From: Fibrobacter sp.
Lineage (GTDB): Bacteria > Fibrobacterota > Fibrobacteria > Fibrobacterales > Fibrobacteraceae
Reading direction: 5' to 3'
Length of the DNA stretch: 33,980 nt
Assembly (NCBI GenBank): GCA_024398955.1
Contig: JAKSIG010000031.1
Location: 1 to 33,980 of the forward strand
The notes below the pieces were generated by a model. That model searched no databases, was not told the origin of the DNA, and worked only from the letters and a program-made list of their open reading frames with translations. The position numbers and the translations under genes were made by a program. The number at the start of each line of letters is the position of its first letter. Positions within the stretch are counted from its first letter, which is position 1. Below, in pieces: positions 24,597-33,249 of the stretch.

Positions 24597-26885
24597 ATGA
24601 ATAAAGTTAAGCCTATCCTAATGAAGGTGCTTCAAACCCTTAAGGGTTGGATCACCGATAAAAAAGTTTTGCTGTGGCTTGGAATTCTTGCAATTCCTGT
24701 CATTGCCGTAATTACGACTGTTGTGGTTATCTATAACCACTTCGCTCCGGAATTGCCCTCTCTTTCGCAGTTAGAGCAGATTAATCCGAAGTTGGTCACC
24801 AAAATTAATGATATGAATGGCGAAATTGCCCACGAATACTTTGTGGAACGCCGCGAATGGACTCCTTTTGATTCTATTCCCGAAAATGCCATTCGTGCGG
24901 TAATGGCTACCGAAGACCGAGCCTTCTACGATCACTGGGGCATGAATGTCTGGGCTATTCCCTCGGCTATCATGGAAAGTGCTACCTCGGGCAAAAAACT
25001 GCGTGGCGCATCTACGCTGACTCAGCAGCTGACAAAGCTTTTGTTCCTGACGCCGGAACGTACCATTTCCCGTAAAATCAAGGAAATGATGACTGCGATT
25101 CGTATTGAACAGACTTACACGAAGCAGGAAATTCTGGAATTCTACATGAACGAAGTGTATTTGTCTGGTGGTAACTACGGTTTCCAGGCTGCAGGTAAAT
25201 TTTACTTCGGGCGCCCTCTGGATAGTCTGACCATTCCTGAATATGCGGTTCTTGCCGGTATGTTGCAGCGTCCTGAAGCTTACCGACCTGATAAACATCC
25301 CAAGGCTTCTCTTGAACGTCGCAATACAGTCCTTTATGCAATGCGCGATGCTGGCTATATCAGTAACGATGACTATCACAAGTACATAGAAATGCCTATT
25401 GAACTGGCGAAAAAGGAAGTCAACAATGATGCTGGCCTATATTTCTACGAAGAAATCCGTAAGTACATGGAAAAGAAGTATGGCGAGAATTCCCTTTATG
25501 CCGATGGCGTGACTATTAATAGCACAATCGATCCGTACATTCAGGCTTTTGCAGACAGTGCCGCTCGCGTCCAGGTGGAAAAGGTCCGTCGACGCGTCAA
25601 GTATCGTACGACTCGTCGTCTGGGTCTCGTAAAAAAGTATGACATGCCCGAAGACAGCATCGTAGCGCACTTTGATAGCGTCTACGCAGACTTCAAGAAG
25701 AATTACCTGGCTTCTGATACGGCTTCGGATTTAAGGAAGCGTCGCTTCCCGGATAGTATTAGATATCATCATGCGGAAGTTGCTGCAATCCTTATTGAAA
25801 ATGAAACGGGAGCCATTCGTGCCATGGTGGGTGGTAGCGACTGGAATTCGTCTCGCTGGAATCGCGCGGTTCAGTCTTTGCGCCAGCCGGGTTCTAGCTT
25901 CAAGCCCATTGTTTACTCTACCGCTATGGATAATGGTGCTAGCCCCTGCGATTCTGTAAATGACCAGCCGGTGAGCATTCCGGATCCCGATGACAAGAAT
26001 CCCAACAAGGTTTGGCGTCCGGCAAACTTTGAACATGATTTCGAAGGGATGATGACGTTGCGTCGAGCTCTGTATCGATCCAAGAATCTTCCTGCAATTC
26101 TTACCGGTATGAAGTATGGCCTGAACAACGTGGTGAACTACGCCCGCAAGTTCGGCATCGTTCGCGCTCCTTTGATGGCGGTTCCGAGCCTTGCTCTCGG
26201 GTCTGTAGGCGCTACCCTTATGGAAATGACGTCCGCTTATACGGTGTTCCCCAATGGCGGTAACCGTATCGAGCCTTATATGATTGAATCCATTGTTGAC
26301 CGTAACGGCGAAGTTATAGAAAAGAATTCCAAGGTGGAGCATGAAGTGCTTCGTCCGGCTTCAGCTTACCTGATGGTGGATATTCTTAAGGATGTGAATG
26401 TTCGCGGTACTGCCGCTCGTGTATGGGCCAACGGCTTTACCCATCCCAGTGGCGGTAAGACCGGCACTACAAACGACTACACGGACTGCTGGTACATTGG
26501 CTTTACCAAACAGTACACCATGGGCGTTTGGGTTGGCTCAGACAATCCGGGTTCCTTAGGTGCTGGTCATACCGGTACCGAAGATGCCTTGCCTGTCTGG
26601 ATTGCGGTAATGAAGGAATTGCATAAGGATCTGCCCCGCAAGCCGTTCCCTGTTCCCGCAGGTGTCGTGAGCAAGGGTGTCTGCAACCATACAGGAAAGG
26701 TGGCTGGCGAGTTCTGTTCCGAAAAGACTTACTGCCTGTATACTGCGGGTTACGCACCCTCGGAGACTTGCGATGGCAATCACTTCGAAGTGAAAACCAA
26801 GTCTGCAGATGATGCAACTCTCTTCAGTAACAAGGGTAATTCTGCTCCTGCTGCTGGCACTTCCAAAACTCGTAAGATGTTCTAG
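24597..26885 (+). CDS. Class A penicillin-binding protein (PBP1A type), bifunctional
   Basis: A 762-residue inner-membrane enzyme that polymerises glycan strands from lipid II and crosslinks the peptides. A short cytoplasmic start and one membrane helix (about 25-47) precede the GT51 transglycosylase domain: catalytic Glu in MATEDRAFYDHWG, RGASTLTQQLTKLLFL, RKIKEMMTAIRIE and EFYMNEVYLSGGNYGFQAA. The transpeptidase domain has SxxK in PGSSFKP, SxN as RSKNLPA and KTGT in SGGKTGTTNDYTDCWYIGFT. The C-terminus has four cysteines and a short polar tail. Start: ATG 24597 (MNKVKPILMK); ATG 24621 or the TTG at 24585 are alternatives, and the Shine-Dalgarno signal is weak. A TATCTTTG element lies 30 bases upstream. 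A terminator follows. No partner genes are adjacent. Confidence 0.95.
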   Translation: MNKVKPILMKVLQTLKGWITDKKVLLWLGILAIPVIAVITTVVVIYNHFAPELPSLSQLEQINPKLVTKINDMNGEIAHEYFVERREWTPFDSIPENAIRAVMATEDRAFYDHWGMNVWAIPSAIMESATSGKKLRGASTLTQQLTKLLFLTPERTISRKIKEMMTAIRIEQTYTKQEILEFYMNEVYLSGGNYGFQAAGKFYFGRPLDSLTIPEYAVLAGMLQRPEAYRPDKHPKASLERRNTVLYAMRDAGYISNDDYHKYIEMPIELAKKEVNNDAGLYFYEEIRKYMEKKYGENSLYADGVTINSTIDPYIQAFADSAARVQVEKVRRRVKYRTTRRLGLVKKYDMPEDSIVAHFDSVYADFKKNYLASDTASDLRKRRFPDSIRYHHAEVAAILIENETGAIRAMVGGSDWNSSRWNRAVQSLRQPGSSFKPIVYSTAMDNGASPCDSVNDQPVSIPDPDDKNPNKVWRPANFEHDFEGMMTLRRALYRSKNLPAILTGMKYGLNNVVNYARKFGIVRAPLMAVPSLALGSVGATLMEMTSAYTVFPNGGNRIEPYMIESIVDRNGEVIEKNSKVEHEVLRPASAYLMVDILKDVNVRGTAARVWANGFTHPSGGKTGTTNDYTDCWYIGFTKQYTMGVWVGSDNPGSLGAGHTGTEDALPVWIAVMKELHKDLPRKPFPVPAGVVSKGVCNHTGKVAGEFCSEKTYCLYTAGYAPSETCDGNHFEVKTKSADDATLFSNKGNSAPAAGTSKTRKMF

Positions 26886-26897
26886 ATTAACACCTTT

Positions 26898-26930
26898 TTT
26901 GAGTTACCCTGCGGGTTCGAGCCCGCTGCA
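26898..26930 (+). other. tRNA T-arm-like sequence after the PBP1A gene
   Basis: The string GCGGG-TTCGAGC-CCGCT at 26911-26927 has the exact layout of a tRNA T arm: 5-pair stem and TTCGANY loop. It is preceded by a plausible variable region and followed by GCAAAAA, but there is no matching D arm, anticodon arm or 5' acceptor half before it (the PBP1A coding region occupies that place). It may be a tRNA 3' remnant such as an old attachment site, or chance hairpin. Confidence 0.3.
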
Positions 26931-26962
26931 AAAAGAGACGAACGTGAGTTCGTCTTTTTTTT
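26930..26962 (+). terminator. Rho-independent terminator after the PBP1A gene
   Basis: AGACGAAC (26936-26943), a GTGA loop and GTTCGTCT (26948-26955) form a perfect 8-pair stem followed by eight T residues. It ends the PBP1A transcript and lies 36 bases before the convergent lipoprotein gene's stop. Confidence 0.92.
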
Positions 26963-26997
26963 GTGAGAAAAGAATTGCTGTTGTAAGGGATTGGAGT

Positions 26998-27573
26998 TTA
27001 TTCGCAGTCAAGACAAGTCCATTCAATGACGCCGGAACCGTAATTGTTAAAACGCTTCTTCGTATATTTTTCGATATCGATCAGGAAGCCGATGCCGCCT
27101 TCATCTGCGTTTTCTGTACAGCAACCGTCGCAATCTTCATCGGCGCACATGTCATATACAATAGCGTCTATTGAGAATCCGTTTTTTCTTAGACGAAAGG
27201 TTTTGAGTCTGTATTTCTGGAAATCTCTTTCGTGAATAGAGATGATGTTGTTTTCGCTAACCCAATTTTCAGTTTGTTTTTCGTCGAGGGCGGCGAACCA
27301 TCCTGCCCATGTACAGCCGTTGTATTCAATGCATTCTTCGCTTTCTGGAGCAGGGTAGGATTCGTACCACGTCAAGTTAGCCTTGTTCCAGACGGTATCC
27401 CTGATGGGCTCGTTTGCACTTGTATCTGGAGAAGCACTTGAGTACTCTAAATTAGGATTGCCTACGCTGGATGAACTTGCGGGAGAAATCTCTTTGACGT
27501 TGCTTGAAGTATCGTCGCTACATGCGGTAATGGCGAGAGCTATTGCAAGTGTTGAAAATTTTTTGAATGTCAT
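26998..27573 (-). CDS. Cysteine-rich lipoprotein with a possible double-psi beta-barrel domain
   Basis: A 191-residue predicted lipoprotein: signal MTFKKFSTLAIALAI and lipobox ITAC (Cys18), then a Ser/Pro-rich linker to about residue 60. The folded part (LTWYESYPAPESEECIEYNG, CTWAGWFAALDEKQ, then VYDMCADEDCDGCC, GFLIDIEKYTKKRF and GVIEWTCLDC) has nine or so cysteines. The order of motifs (VYDMC, then IDxxxY, then VEW) recalls the RlpA/expansin double-psi barrel, where similar positions shape a glycan-binding groove; this is inference. I chose ATG 27573 because it opens a normal lipoprotein signal and has TAGGG upstream; the longer frame adds 29 residues without a signal. It is downstream of groEL on the same strand but beyond groEL's terminator. 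Confidence 0.78.
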   Translation of the reverse strand: MTFKKFSTLAIALAITACSDDTSSNVKEISPASSSSVGNPNLEYSSASPDTSANEPIRDTVWNKANLTWYESYPAPESEECIEYNGCTWAGWFAALDEKQTENWVSENNIISIHERDFQKYRLKTFRLRKNGFSIDAIVYDMCADEDCDGCCTENADEGGIGFLIDIEKYTKKRFNNYGSGVIEWTCLDCE

Positions 27574-27659
27574 GAAATACCCTAGGATGAATGTAGGATA
27601 ACCCAAAATAATTGTTTTTGAAAATTGCTTTTTGTTAGTGAAAAATGCGAAAATATTCA

Positions 27660-27700
27660 AAGAAGAAAAACACCCCGACTCTTTCGAATCAAGGTGTTTT
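27660..27700 (-). terminator. Rho-independent terminator after groEL
   Basis: Read on the minus strand, AACACCTTGATTC, a GAAA loop and GAGTCGGGGTGTT pair over 13 positions (three G-T pairs) and are followed by TTTCTTCTTT. It lies about 25 bases past the groEL stop and ends the groES-groEL transcript. Confidence 0.85.
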
Positions 27701-27721
27701 CCGTAAGGAAAATACTTTAGA

Positions 27722-29528
<1,807 letters not shown>

Positions 29529-29810
29529 TTACAGAGTAGCGAAAATGTCGGATTCCTTAACGATCAGGTAGTTTTCGCCATCGACGTTGATTTCGGTGCC
29601 GCTGTACTTGCCGTAGAGAACCACGTCGCCAACCTTGACTTCCATGGCGACAGTTTCGCCTGCTTCGGTCTTGCGGCCCGGGCCTACTGCCACGACCTTA
29701 CCCTGCATGGGCTTTTCCTTGGCGTTATCCGGGATGAAGAGGCCGGAGGAGGTCTTCTGTTCGGCTTCGGCCGGCTTTACAACGATTCGATCTGCTAAAG
29801 GCTTGATCAT
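29529..29810 (-). CDS. groS: 10 kDa co-chaperonin GroES
   Basis: GroES caps the GroEL ring. The 93-residue product has the standard length and motifs: [19 protein letters not shown], the mobile loop [24 protein letters not shown] and [14 protein letters not shown], ending with a [11 protein letters not shown] strand. The ATG at 29810 is preceded by AAGGA ten bases upstream. A sigma-54-like element lies at 29882-29897, which would give a leader of about 60 bases. No CIRCE palindrome (TTAGCACTC-N9-GAGTGCTAA) is present upstream, so HrcA control is not supported by the sequence. Confidence 0.97.
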   Translation of the reverse strand: MIKPLADRIVVKPAEAEQKTSSGLFIPDNAKEKPMQGKVVAVGPGRKTEAGETVAMEVKVGDVVLYGKYSGTEINVDGENYLIVKESDIFATL

Positions 29811-29881
29811 TTTTTTTGCTTCCTTTTTTGCGGGTGCCCCTCTGGGACGACCCCTATGTTTATTGTTTTCGCCCTAAAATA

Positions 29882-29897
29882 GCAATTTTTATGCCAA
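29882..29897 (-). promoter_or_regulatory. Sigma-54-like promoter element upstream of groES
   Basis: On the minus strand TTGGCATAAAAATTGCT matches the -24/-12 consensus TGGCAC-R-N4-TTGC-W at all specified positions but one (T for C). GG and GC are ten bases apart, the required spacing. It lies in the right orientation, about 70-85 bases before the groES ATG. A weak sigma-70 option (TTGCTA-17-TAAACA) overlaps it, and CCCCAT just upstream resembles a sigma-32 -10 box without its -35. Confidence 0.45.
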
Positions 29898-30018
29898 GGA
29901 ATGGGGTACTACTAATTGCTTGCATAAATGAGGAATTTTGCAGAAAAACGGGTAATTGACGTTCATTTTTTAAACGACAAATAGGTTTTGCACCGAGTCT
30001 TCTGTTTCAGAATGAAAC

Positions 30019-30051
30019 GAAAAAGGCCGGACCAAAGTCCGACCTTTTTCG
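30019..30051 (-). terminator. Rho-independent terminator after the porin-like gene
   Basis: Read on the minus strand, AAAGGTCGGAC, a TTTG loop and GTCCGGCCTTT form a stem of about 11 pairs (one G-T pair), then TTCG. It lies about 40 bases past the stop of the gene at 30091. Confidence 0.88.
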
Positions 30052-30090
30052 CTTAAAGTTTTAAGTAGAAAGTGCTCTTTAACCTTTGTA

Positions 30091-31374
30091 CTACTTAAAG
30101 GTAGTGGTCAGGCGGAATGCCAGGCCCACGTCGGTCATTTCTTTTTCGCTGTAGACGCTGAACTGCAGCTTGGACTTGCCGATGGTACGGGACATGGCGA
30201 CAGTCCATGCCAGTTCGTCGGCTTCAGCCTGGATTTCCTGGCGGTCCTTCACGTATTCCATTTCGTAGTACAGGTTGCTGAACAGGATGTTCAGGCCCGG
30301 AACCATGGCGACGGGCAGTTCCAAACCTACGTAGAACGGCATATACATCTTGCCTGCTTCATTCATGTAGGCCAGTTCCTGCTTGACGTAGTTGTCAACA
30401 TTTTCGTTGATATCTTCGTCCTGGGTATAGGTAACAGCGTATTCACCGTAGAGACGGAGACCGGGAACGAATGCATAGCTCATGTAGGCTGCTACACGGT
30501 GGGTCATGTAGGCGGTGTTCTGGATCTGGTCGATGATATTACCGCGGTAGGCAACCTTGACTTCCAGGGGGAAGGAGAACTTCATGTCGTCTTCAACACG
30601 GAGGTAGCCGGTGTTGGCCTTGTTGTCCTTGACGGCGAGCATGGCGTTCAACTGGTTGAAACCGTGGTTCCAGCCCAGTTCCATAGCGTTATGGCTGTAG
30701 TCGCGCATCCAGAGGCCACGAGCAGTGAGGGCCTTGTCGATGTAGGTACCGAAGTGGGTGGACTGAGACCAGTCGGTCTTCCAGTGACCAATCTTCAAGT
30801 TCAGCTTGTCGTTTTCACCCAGATTCCACTTGTAGTTTGCCCAGTAAAGGTCTGCAAGAATCTTGTCATAGCTCTTGCCGTCAATGTTGTTGCCGAATTC
30901 CGGGGCAAAGATACGCAACATTACCAATCCGTCTAGGCTTTCGCTCTTGTACTGGCCGCCGATGTTGGCGCGGAACCAGCCGCTGCTGAAGTTATTGTCT
31001 TCGTCGGCGATGGACTTGGTGACCTGAGTCTGAACGTTACCCTTGAGAGTGAAACTTTCGGCAGGCTTTTCGGCGGCAGGTGCTGCAGGCTGAGCGACTT
31101 CAGCAACGGGAGCAGGTTCTGCAGCTACGGGCTGAGCGGCTTCGGCAACGGGAGCAGGTTCTGCAGCTGCGGGCTGAGCGGCTTCGGCAACGGGGGCTGC
31201 TTCTGCGACTGCAGGCTGAGCGACTTCGGCAGCGGGGGCAGCTTCTGCGGCTGCGGGCTGAGCGACTTCGGCAGCGGGGGCAGCTTCTGCGGCTGCGGGC
31301 TGAGCTGCTTCCTGAGCGAACACGGCAGACACCATAGACATGGCGATGACTGCTGCGATCTTATTGAACTTCAT
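30091..31374 (-). CDS. Porin-like outer membrane protein with 14-residue Ala/Pro/Glu repeats
   Basis: A 427-residue protein with a signal peptide (MKFNKIAAVIAMSMVSAVFA, cleavage before QEAAQP). Residues 24-93 are five tandem copies of a 14-residue unit close to AQPAAAEAAPAAEV, with drift toward EPAPVAEA. Residues 105-427 look like a beta-barrel: alternating aromatic strands (FTLKGNVQTQV, SGWFRANIGGQY, LNLKIGHWKTDW, RLYGEYAVTY) and a terminal strand ending LTTTFK. It probably forms an outer membrane porin whose Pro/Ala-rich segment spans the periplasm toward peptidoglycan (inference). The ATG at 31374 follows AAGGAG, and TTGCAA-16-TAATTTTG at 31411-31440 is a likely promoter. Codon use suggests high expression. 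It is divergent from the OmpA-family gene. Confidence 0.87.
   Translation of the reverse strand: MKFNKIAAVIAMSMVSAVFAQEAAQPAAAEAAPAAEVAQPAAAEAAPAAEVAQPAVAEAAPVAEAAQPAAAEPAPVAEAAQPVAAEPAPVAEVAQPAAPAAEKPAESFTLKGNVQTQVTKSIADEDNNFSSGWFRANIGGQYKSESLDGLVMLRIFAPEFGNNIDGKSYDKILADLYWANYKWNLGENDKLNLKIGHWKTDWSQSTHFGTYIDKALTARGLWMRDYSHNAMELGWNHGFNQLNAMLAVKDNKANTGYLRVEDDMKFSFPLEVKVAYRGNIIDQIQNTAYMTHRVAAYMSYAFVPGLRLYGEYAVTYTQDEDINENVDNYVKQELAYMNEAGKMYMPFYVGLELPVAMVPGLNILFSNLYYEMEYVKDRQEIQAEADELAWTVAMSRTIGKSKLQFSVYSEKEMTDVGLAFRLTTTFK
31096..31305 (-). repeat. Five 42-bp in-frame tandem repeats in the porin-like gene
   Basis: Five consecutive 42-base units encode the 14-residue motif AQPAAAEAAPAAEV and its variants. 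The first two units are nearly identical at the DNA level, and later ones drift by point changes (A to V, A to P). Because the unit is a multiple of three, gain or loss of copies would keep the frame. Confidence 0.88.
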
Positions 31375-31410
31375 ATATACTCCTTGAATAGGACGTTAAA
31401 AACTCGGGTG

Positions 31411-31440
31411 CAAAATTAGCTTTTACAGTGGCATTTGCAA
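31411..31440 (-). promoter_or_regulatory. Predicted promoter of the porin-like gene (TTGCAA-16-TAATTTTG)
   Basis: On the minus strand TTGCAA (31435-31440) and TAATTT (31413-31418) are 16 bases apart, and the -10 extends to TAATTTTG. The predicted start lies about 30 bases upstream of the ATG, leaving room for the AAGGAG ribosome site. Confidence 0.5.
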
Positions 31441-31534
31441 GGGGAATGGGCTGGAACTTAAGGCAGGATTTAATTAAATTTGGTTCGCAAAAAAATGGAA
31501 TGGTGCTTTTTAACATTTCCAAAAAGGTTGTGCT

Positions 31535-32227
31535 ATGAAAAAAATGGCCTCTGTGCTTTTGATGTCTGCAATGATTGTTGCTGTTGGATCTGCTGCAGCC
31601 AAGGATTTGGCTCCCAACAAGACCCATGCTGTTTTGAACATTACCTACACTAATTACGACGATGTTCCTCAGTCAAAGAAAAAGCTGACTTTTGTTGGTC
31701 AGAACAATGGTAAGAAGATTTCTATTACCACAGACCAGTATGGTGAAGCAAGTTTCCACATACCTCGTGAAGATACTTACACCATATTCTGTGAAAGTCT
31801 GACGGGACCTTTTGAATGTGGCAACACCCCTTATGTTTCCAAGACTGCAAGTTCTGGTGGAATTACCGTGACTTTTGACGATACTCGTGCCGAATTGACT
31901 GGCGTGACCTTTAAGGCCGGCAGTGCAGAATTGGTGCCAACTTCCCTGAAAACCCTTGATGCGGCAATTGCTGGCCTTAAGCGTAATCCCAAGGCTCTTG
32001 TAGAAATTCAGGGACACACAAGTTCCGAAGGTAGCGATGAACTGAATGATCGTTTGAGCCAGGAACGTGCATATAGTGTCAAGGAATATATGGTTAGCAA
32101 GGGCATTGCAGAAGGACGTCTGAAAGCCAATGGGTACGGTTCTACTCAGCCTAAGGCAGATAACAGCACTGAAGCGGGTCGTAAGGCCAATCGCCGAATT
32201 GAACTTGTGGTTCTGTCTGAAGAATAG
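31535..32227 (+). CDS. OmpA-family peptidoglycan-associated protein
   Basis: A 230-residue exported protein. The signal peptide is MKKMASVLLMSAMIVAVGSAAA. Residues 23-125 are a beta-sandwich-like domain (VLNITYTNYDDVPQ, KKLTFVGQNNGKKISI, GEASFHIPREDTYTIF) with two cysteines. The C-terminal OmpA/MotB domain (about 125-230) has VTFKAGSAELVP, VEIQGHTSSEGSDELNDRLSQERA, and NGYGSTQPKADNSTEAGRKANRRIELVV, which carry the diaminopimelate-binding Asp/Arg pair (the N-D-x2-L-S-x2-R-A and N-R-R-I-E blocks). It probably tethers the outer membrane or a periplasmic complex to peptidoglycan. The start at 31535 follows AAAAAGG. It is divergent from the porin-like gene, and the two could be companion envelope proteins. 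Confidence 0.92.
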   Translation: MKKMASVLLMSAMIVAVGSAAAKDLAPNKTHAVLNITYTNYDDVPQSKKKLTFVGQNNGKKISITTDQYGEASFHIPREDTYTIFCESLTGPFECGNTPYVSKTASSGGITVTFDDTRAELTGVTFKAGSAELVPTSLKTLDAAIAGLKRNPKALVEIQGHTSSEGSDELNDRLSQERAYSVKEYMVSKGIAEGRLKANGYGSTQPKADNSTEAGRKANRRIELVVLSEE

Positions 32228-32274
32228 TTTTGGGGATAGACCTTAAGACAGAAGGTTCTTTGTTGTATTAAGAA

Positions 32275-32304
32275 GAAAAAGTCCCGGGGCCGGGACTTTT
32301 TCTT
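32275..32304. terminator. Bidirectional terminator between the OmpA-family gene and cvfB
   Basis: GTCCCG, GGGC and CGGGAC form a compact hairpin at 32281-32296, with AAAAA before it and TTTTT after it. It lies about 50 bases past the OmpA-family stop and 39 bases past the end of the convergent cvfB-like gene, so it can serve both. Confidence 0.88.
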
Positions 32305-32334
32305 TATAAAAACAGCATTTTATTTTGTTCGTTA

Positions 32335-33168
32335 TTAAACTAGAGAGATTCCATCTTCTTCGATGTAAATCTTTCCATCGCGGAAGAGTGTGCCCAAAAG
32401 TTTCTTGAAAGTTTTCTTGGACATTCCGAATTCCTGTCGGATGACTTCGGGATCGGTATGGTCTCCGTAGGGGAGGCTGCCGCCCGCTTCTTCCAATTTG
32501 CGGAGAATTGCTGCGGGGCTATCGCTCTTCATGAGGCCCTTGTAACCGATGGGAGACAGGTTCAGGGTGATTTTTCCATCGGCGGTGAAACGCTGGATAA
32601 AGCCGGGCATTGTGTCGCCGATGTAGATGCGTTCCATACCGGGTGTGAGCATGAGACGGCCGGTGTAGCGGTAATCTACCAGGAAGTCTACGTGGTCCTT
32701 GGTGACTTCGTAGGCTGCAAGTTGAACGCGCTGGCCTACATGAAGTTCGCTGGTGTCTGGATCCAAAAAACTCTTGATTTTTTCGGTTGCCACGATGCGG
32801 TTACTCTTGTCGTCCACAAGAATGAAAACAACACAACGGTCGCCGCGTTGCAGTTCGCCAAGCTGCTGCTTGAAGGGGAGGAATAGGTCCTTGTTCAGAC
32901 CCCAGTCCAGGAATGCGCCGAAACGGTTTACGTCCTTGACGTCTAACACGGCGAATTCACCCACTTGTGCGTAGGGCTTTTCGAGGGTGGCAATGGGGCG
33001 GTCTTCGCTATCGGTGTATACGAAAACGTCTAGGATTTCACCTTCTTCCAAGGTGAATTTTTCGCGGTTGCCGGGGAGGAGAATGCGGTCTCCACTTTCT
33101 AATTCAAGGTAGTAGCCCTGGGGTGTAATTTCTTCTACACGGGCGCGGTTGTATCTTCCGAGATCCAT
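32335..33168 (-). CDS. CvfB/YitL-family S1 RNA-binding protein
   Basis: A 277-residue cytoplasmic protein of the CvfB family: consecutive S1-like OB folds and a C-terminal winged helix. Residues 1-65 and 66-140 are the first two S1 modules (GYYLELESGDRILLPG, then GEFAVLDVKDVNRFGAFLDW and GLNKDLFLPFKQQ, the family's most conserved block). A third OB-like module follows (VGQRVQLAAYEVTKDHVDFL), and the winged helix has DPEVIRQEFGMSKKTFKKLLG and LFRDGKIYI. Staphylococcal CvfB binds RNA and affects virulence gene expression; the role in other bacteria is unclear. The ATG at 33168 is preceded by ACGGAATGGCAAATT, a modest ribosome site. It ends at the shared terminator. Confidence 0.93.
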   Translation of the reverse strand: MDLGRYNRARVEEITPQGYYLELESGDRILLPGNREKFTLEEGEILDVFVYTDSEDRPIATLEKPYAQVGEFAVLDVKDVNRFGAFLDWGLNKDLFLPFKQQLGELQRGDRCVVFILVDDKSNRIVATEKIKSFLDPDTSELHVGQRVQLAAYEVTKDHVDFLVDYRYTGRLMLTPGMERIYIGDTMPGFIQRFTADGKITLNLSPIGYKGLMKSDSPAAILRKLEEAGGSLPYGDHTDPEVIRQEFGMSKKTFKKLLGTLFRDGKIYIEEDGISLV

Positions 33169-33249
33169 AATTTGCCATTCCGTTCAGTTAAAGTTTATTG
33201 GTTGTTCGAACCTACGAACTTGTCGTTAATATAGCATAATTTGCCTGGC

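Noticed and set aside
29811..30018. CIRCE element upstream of groES
   Set aside because: No TTAGCACTC-N9-GAGTGCTAA or near match is present in the region.
31080..31337. Plus-strand frame with LRAERLRQR repeats
   Set aside because: Shadow of the 42-bp repeats in the porin-like gene.
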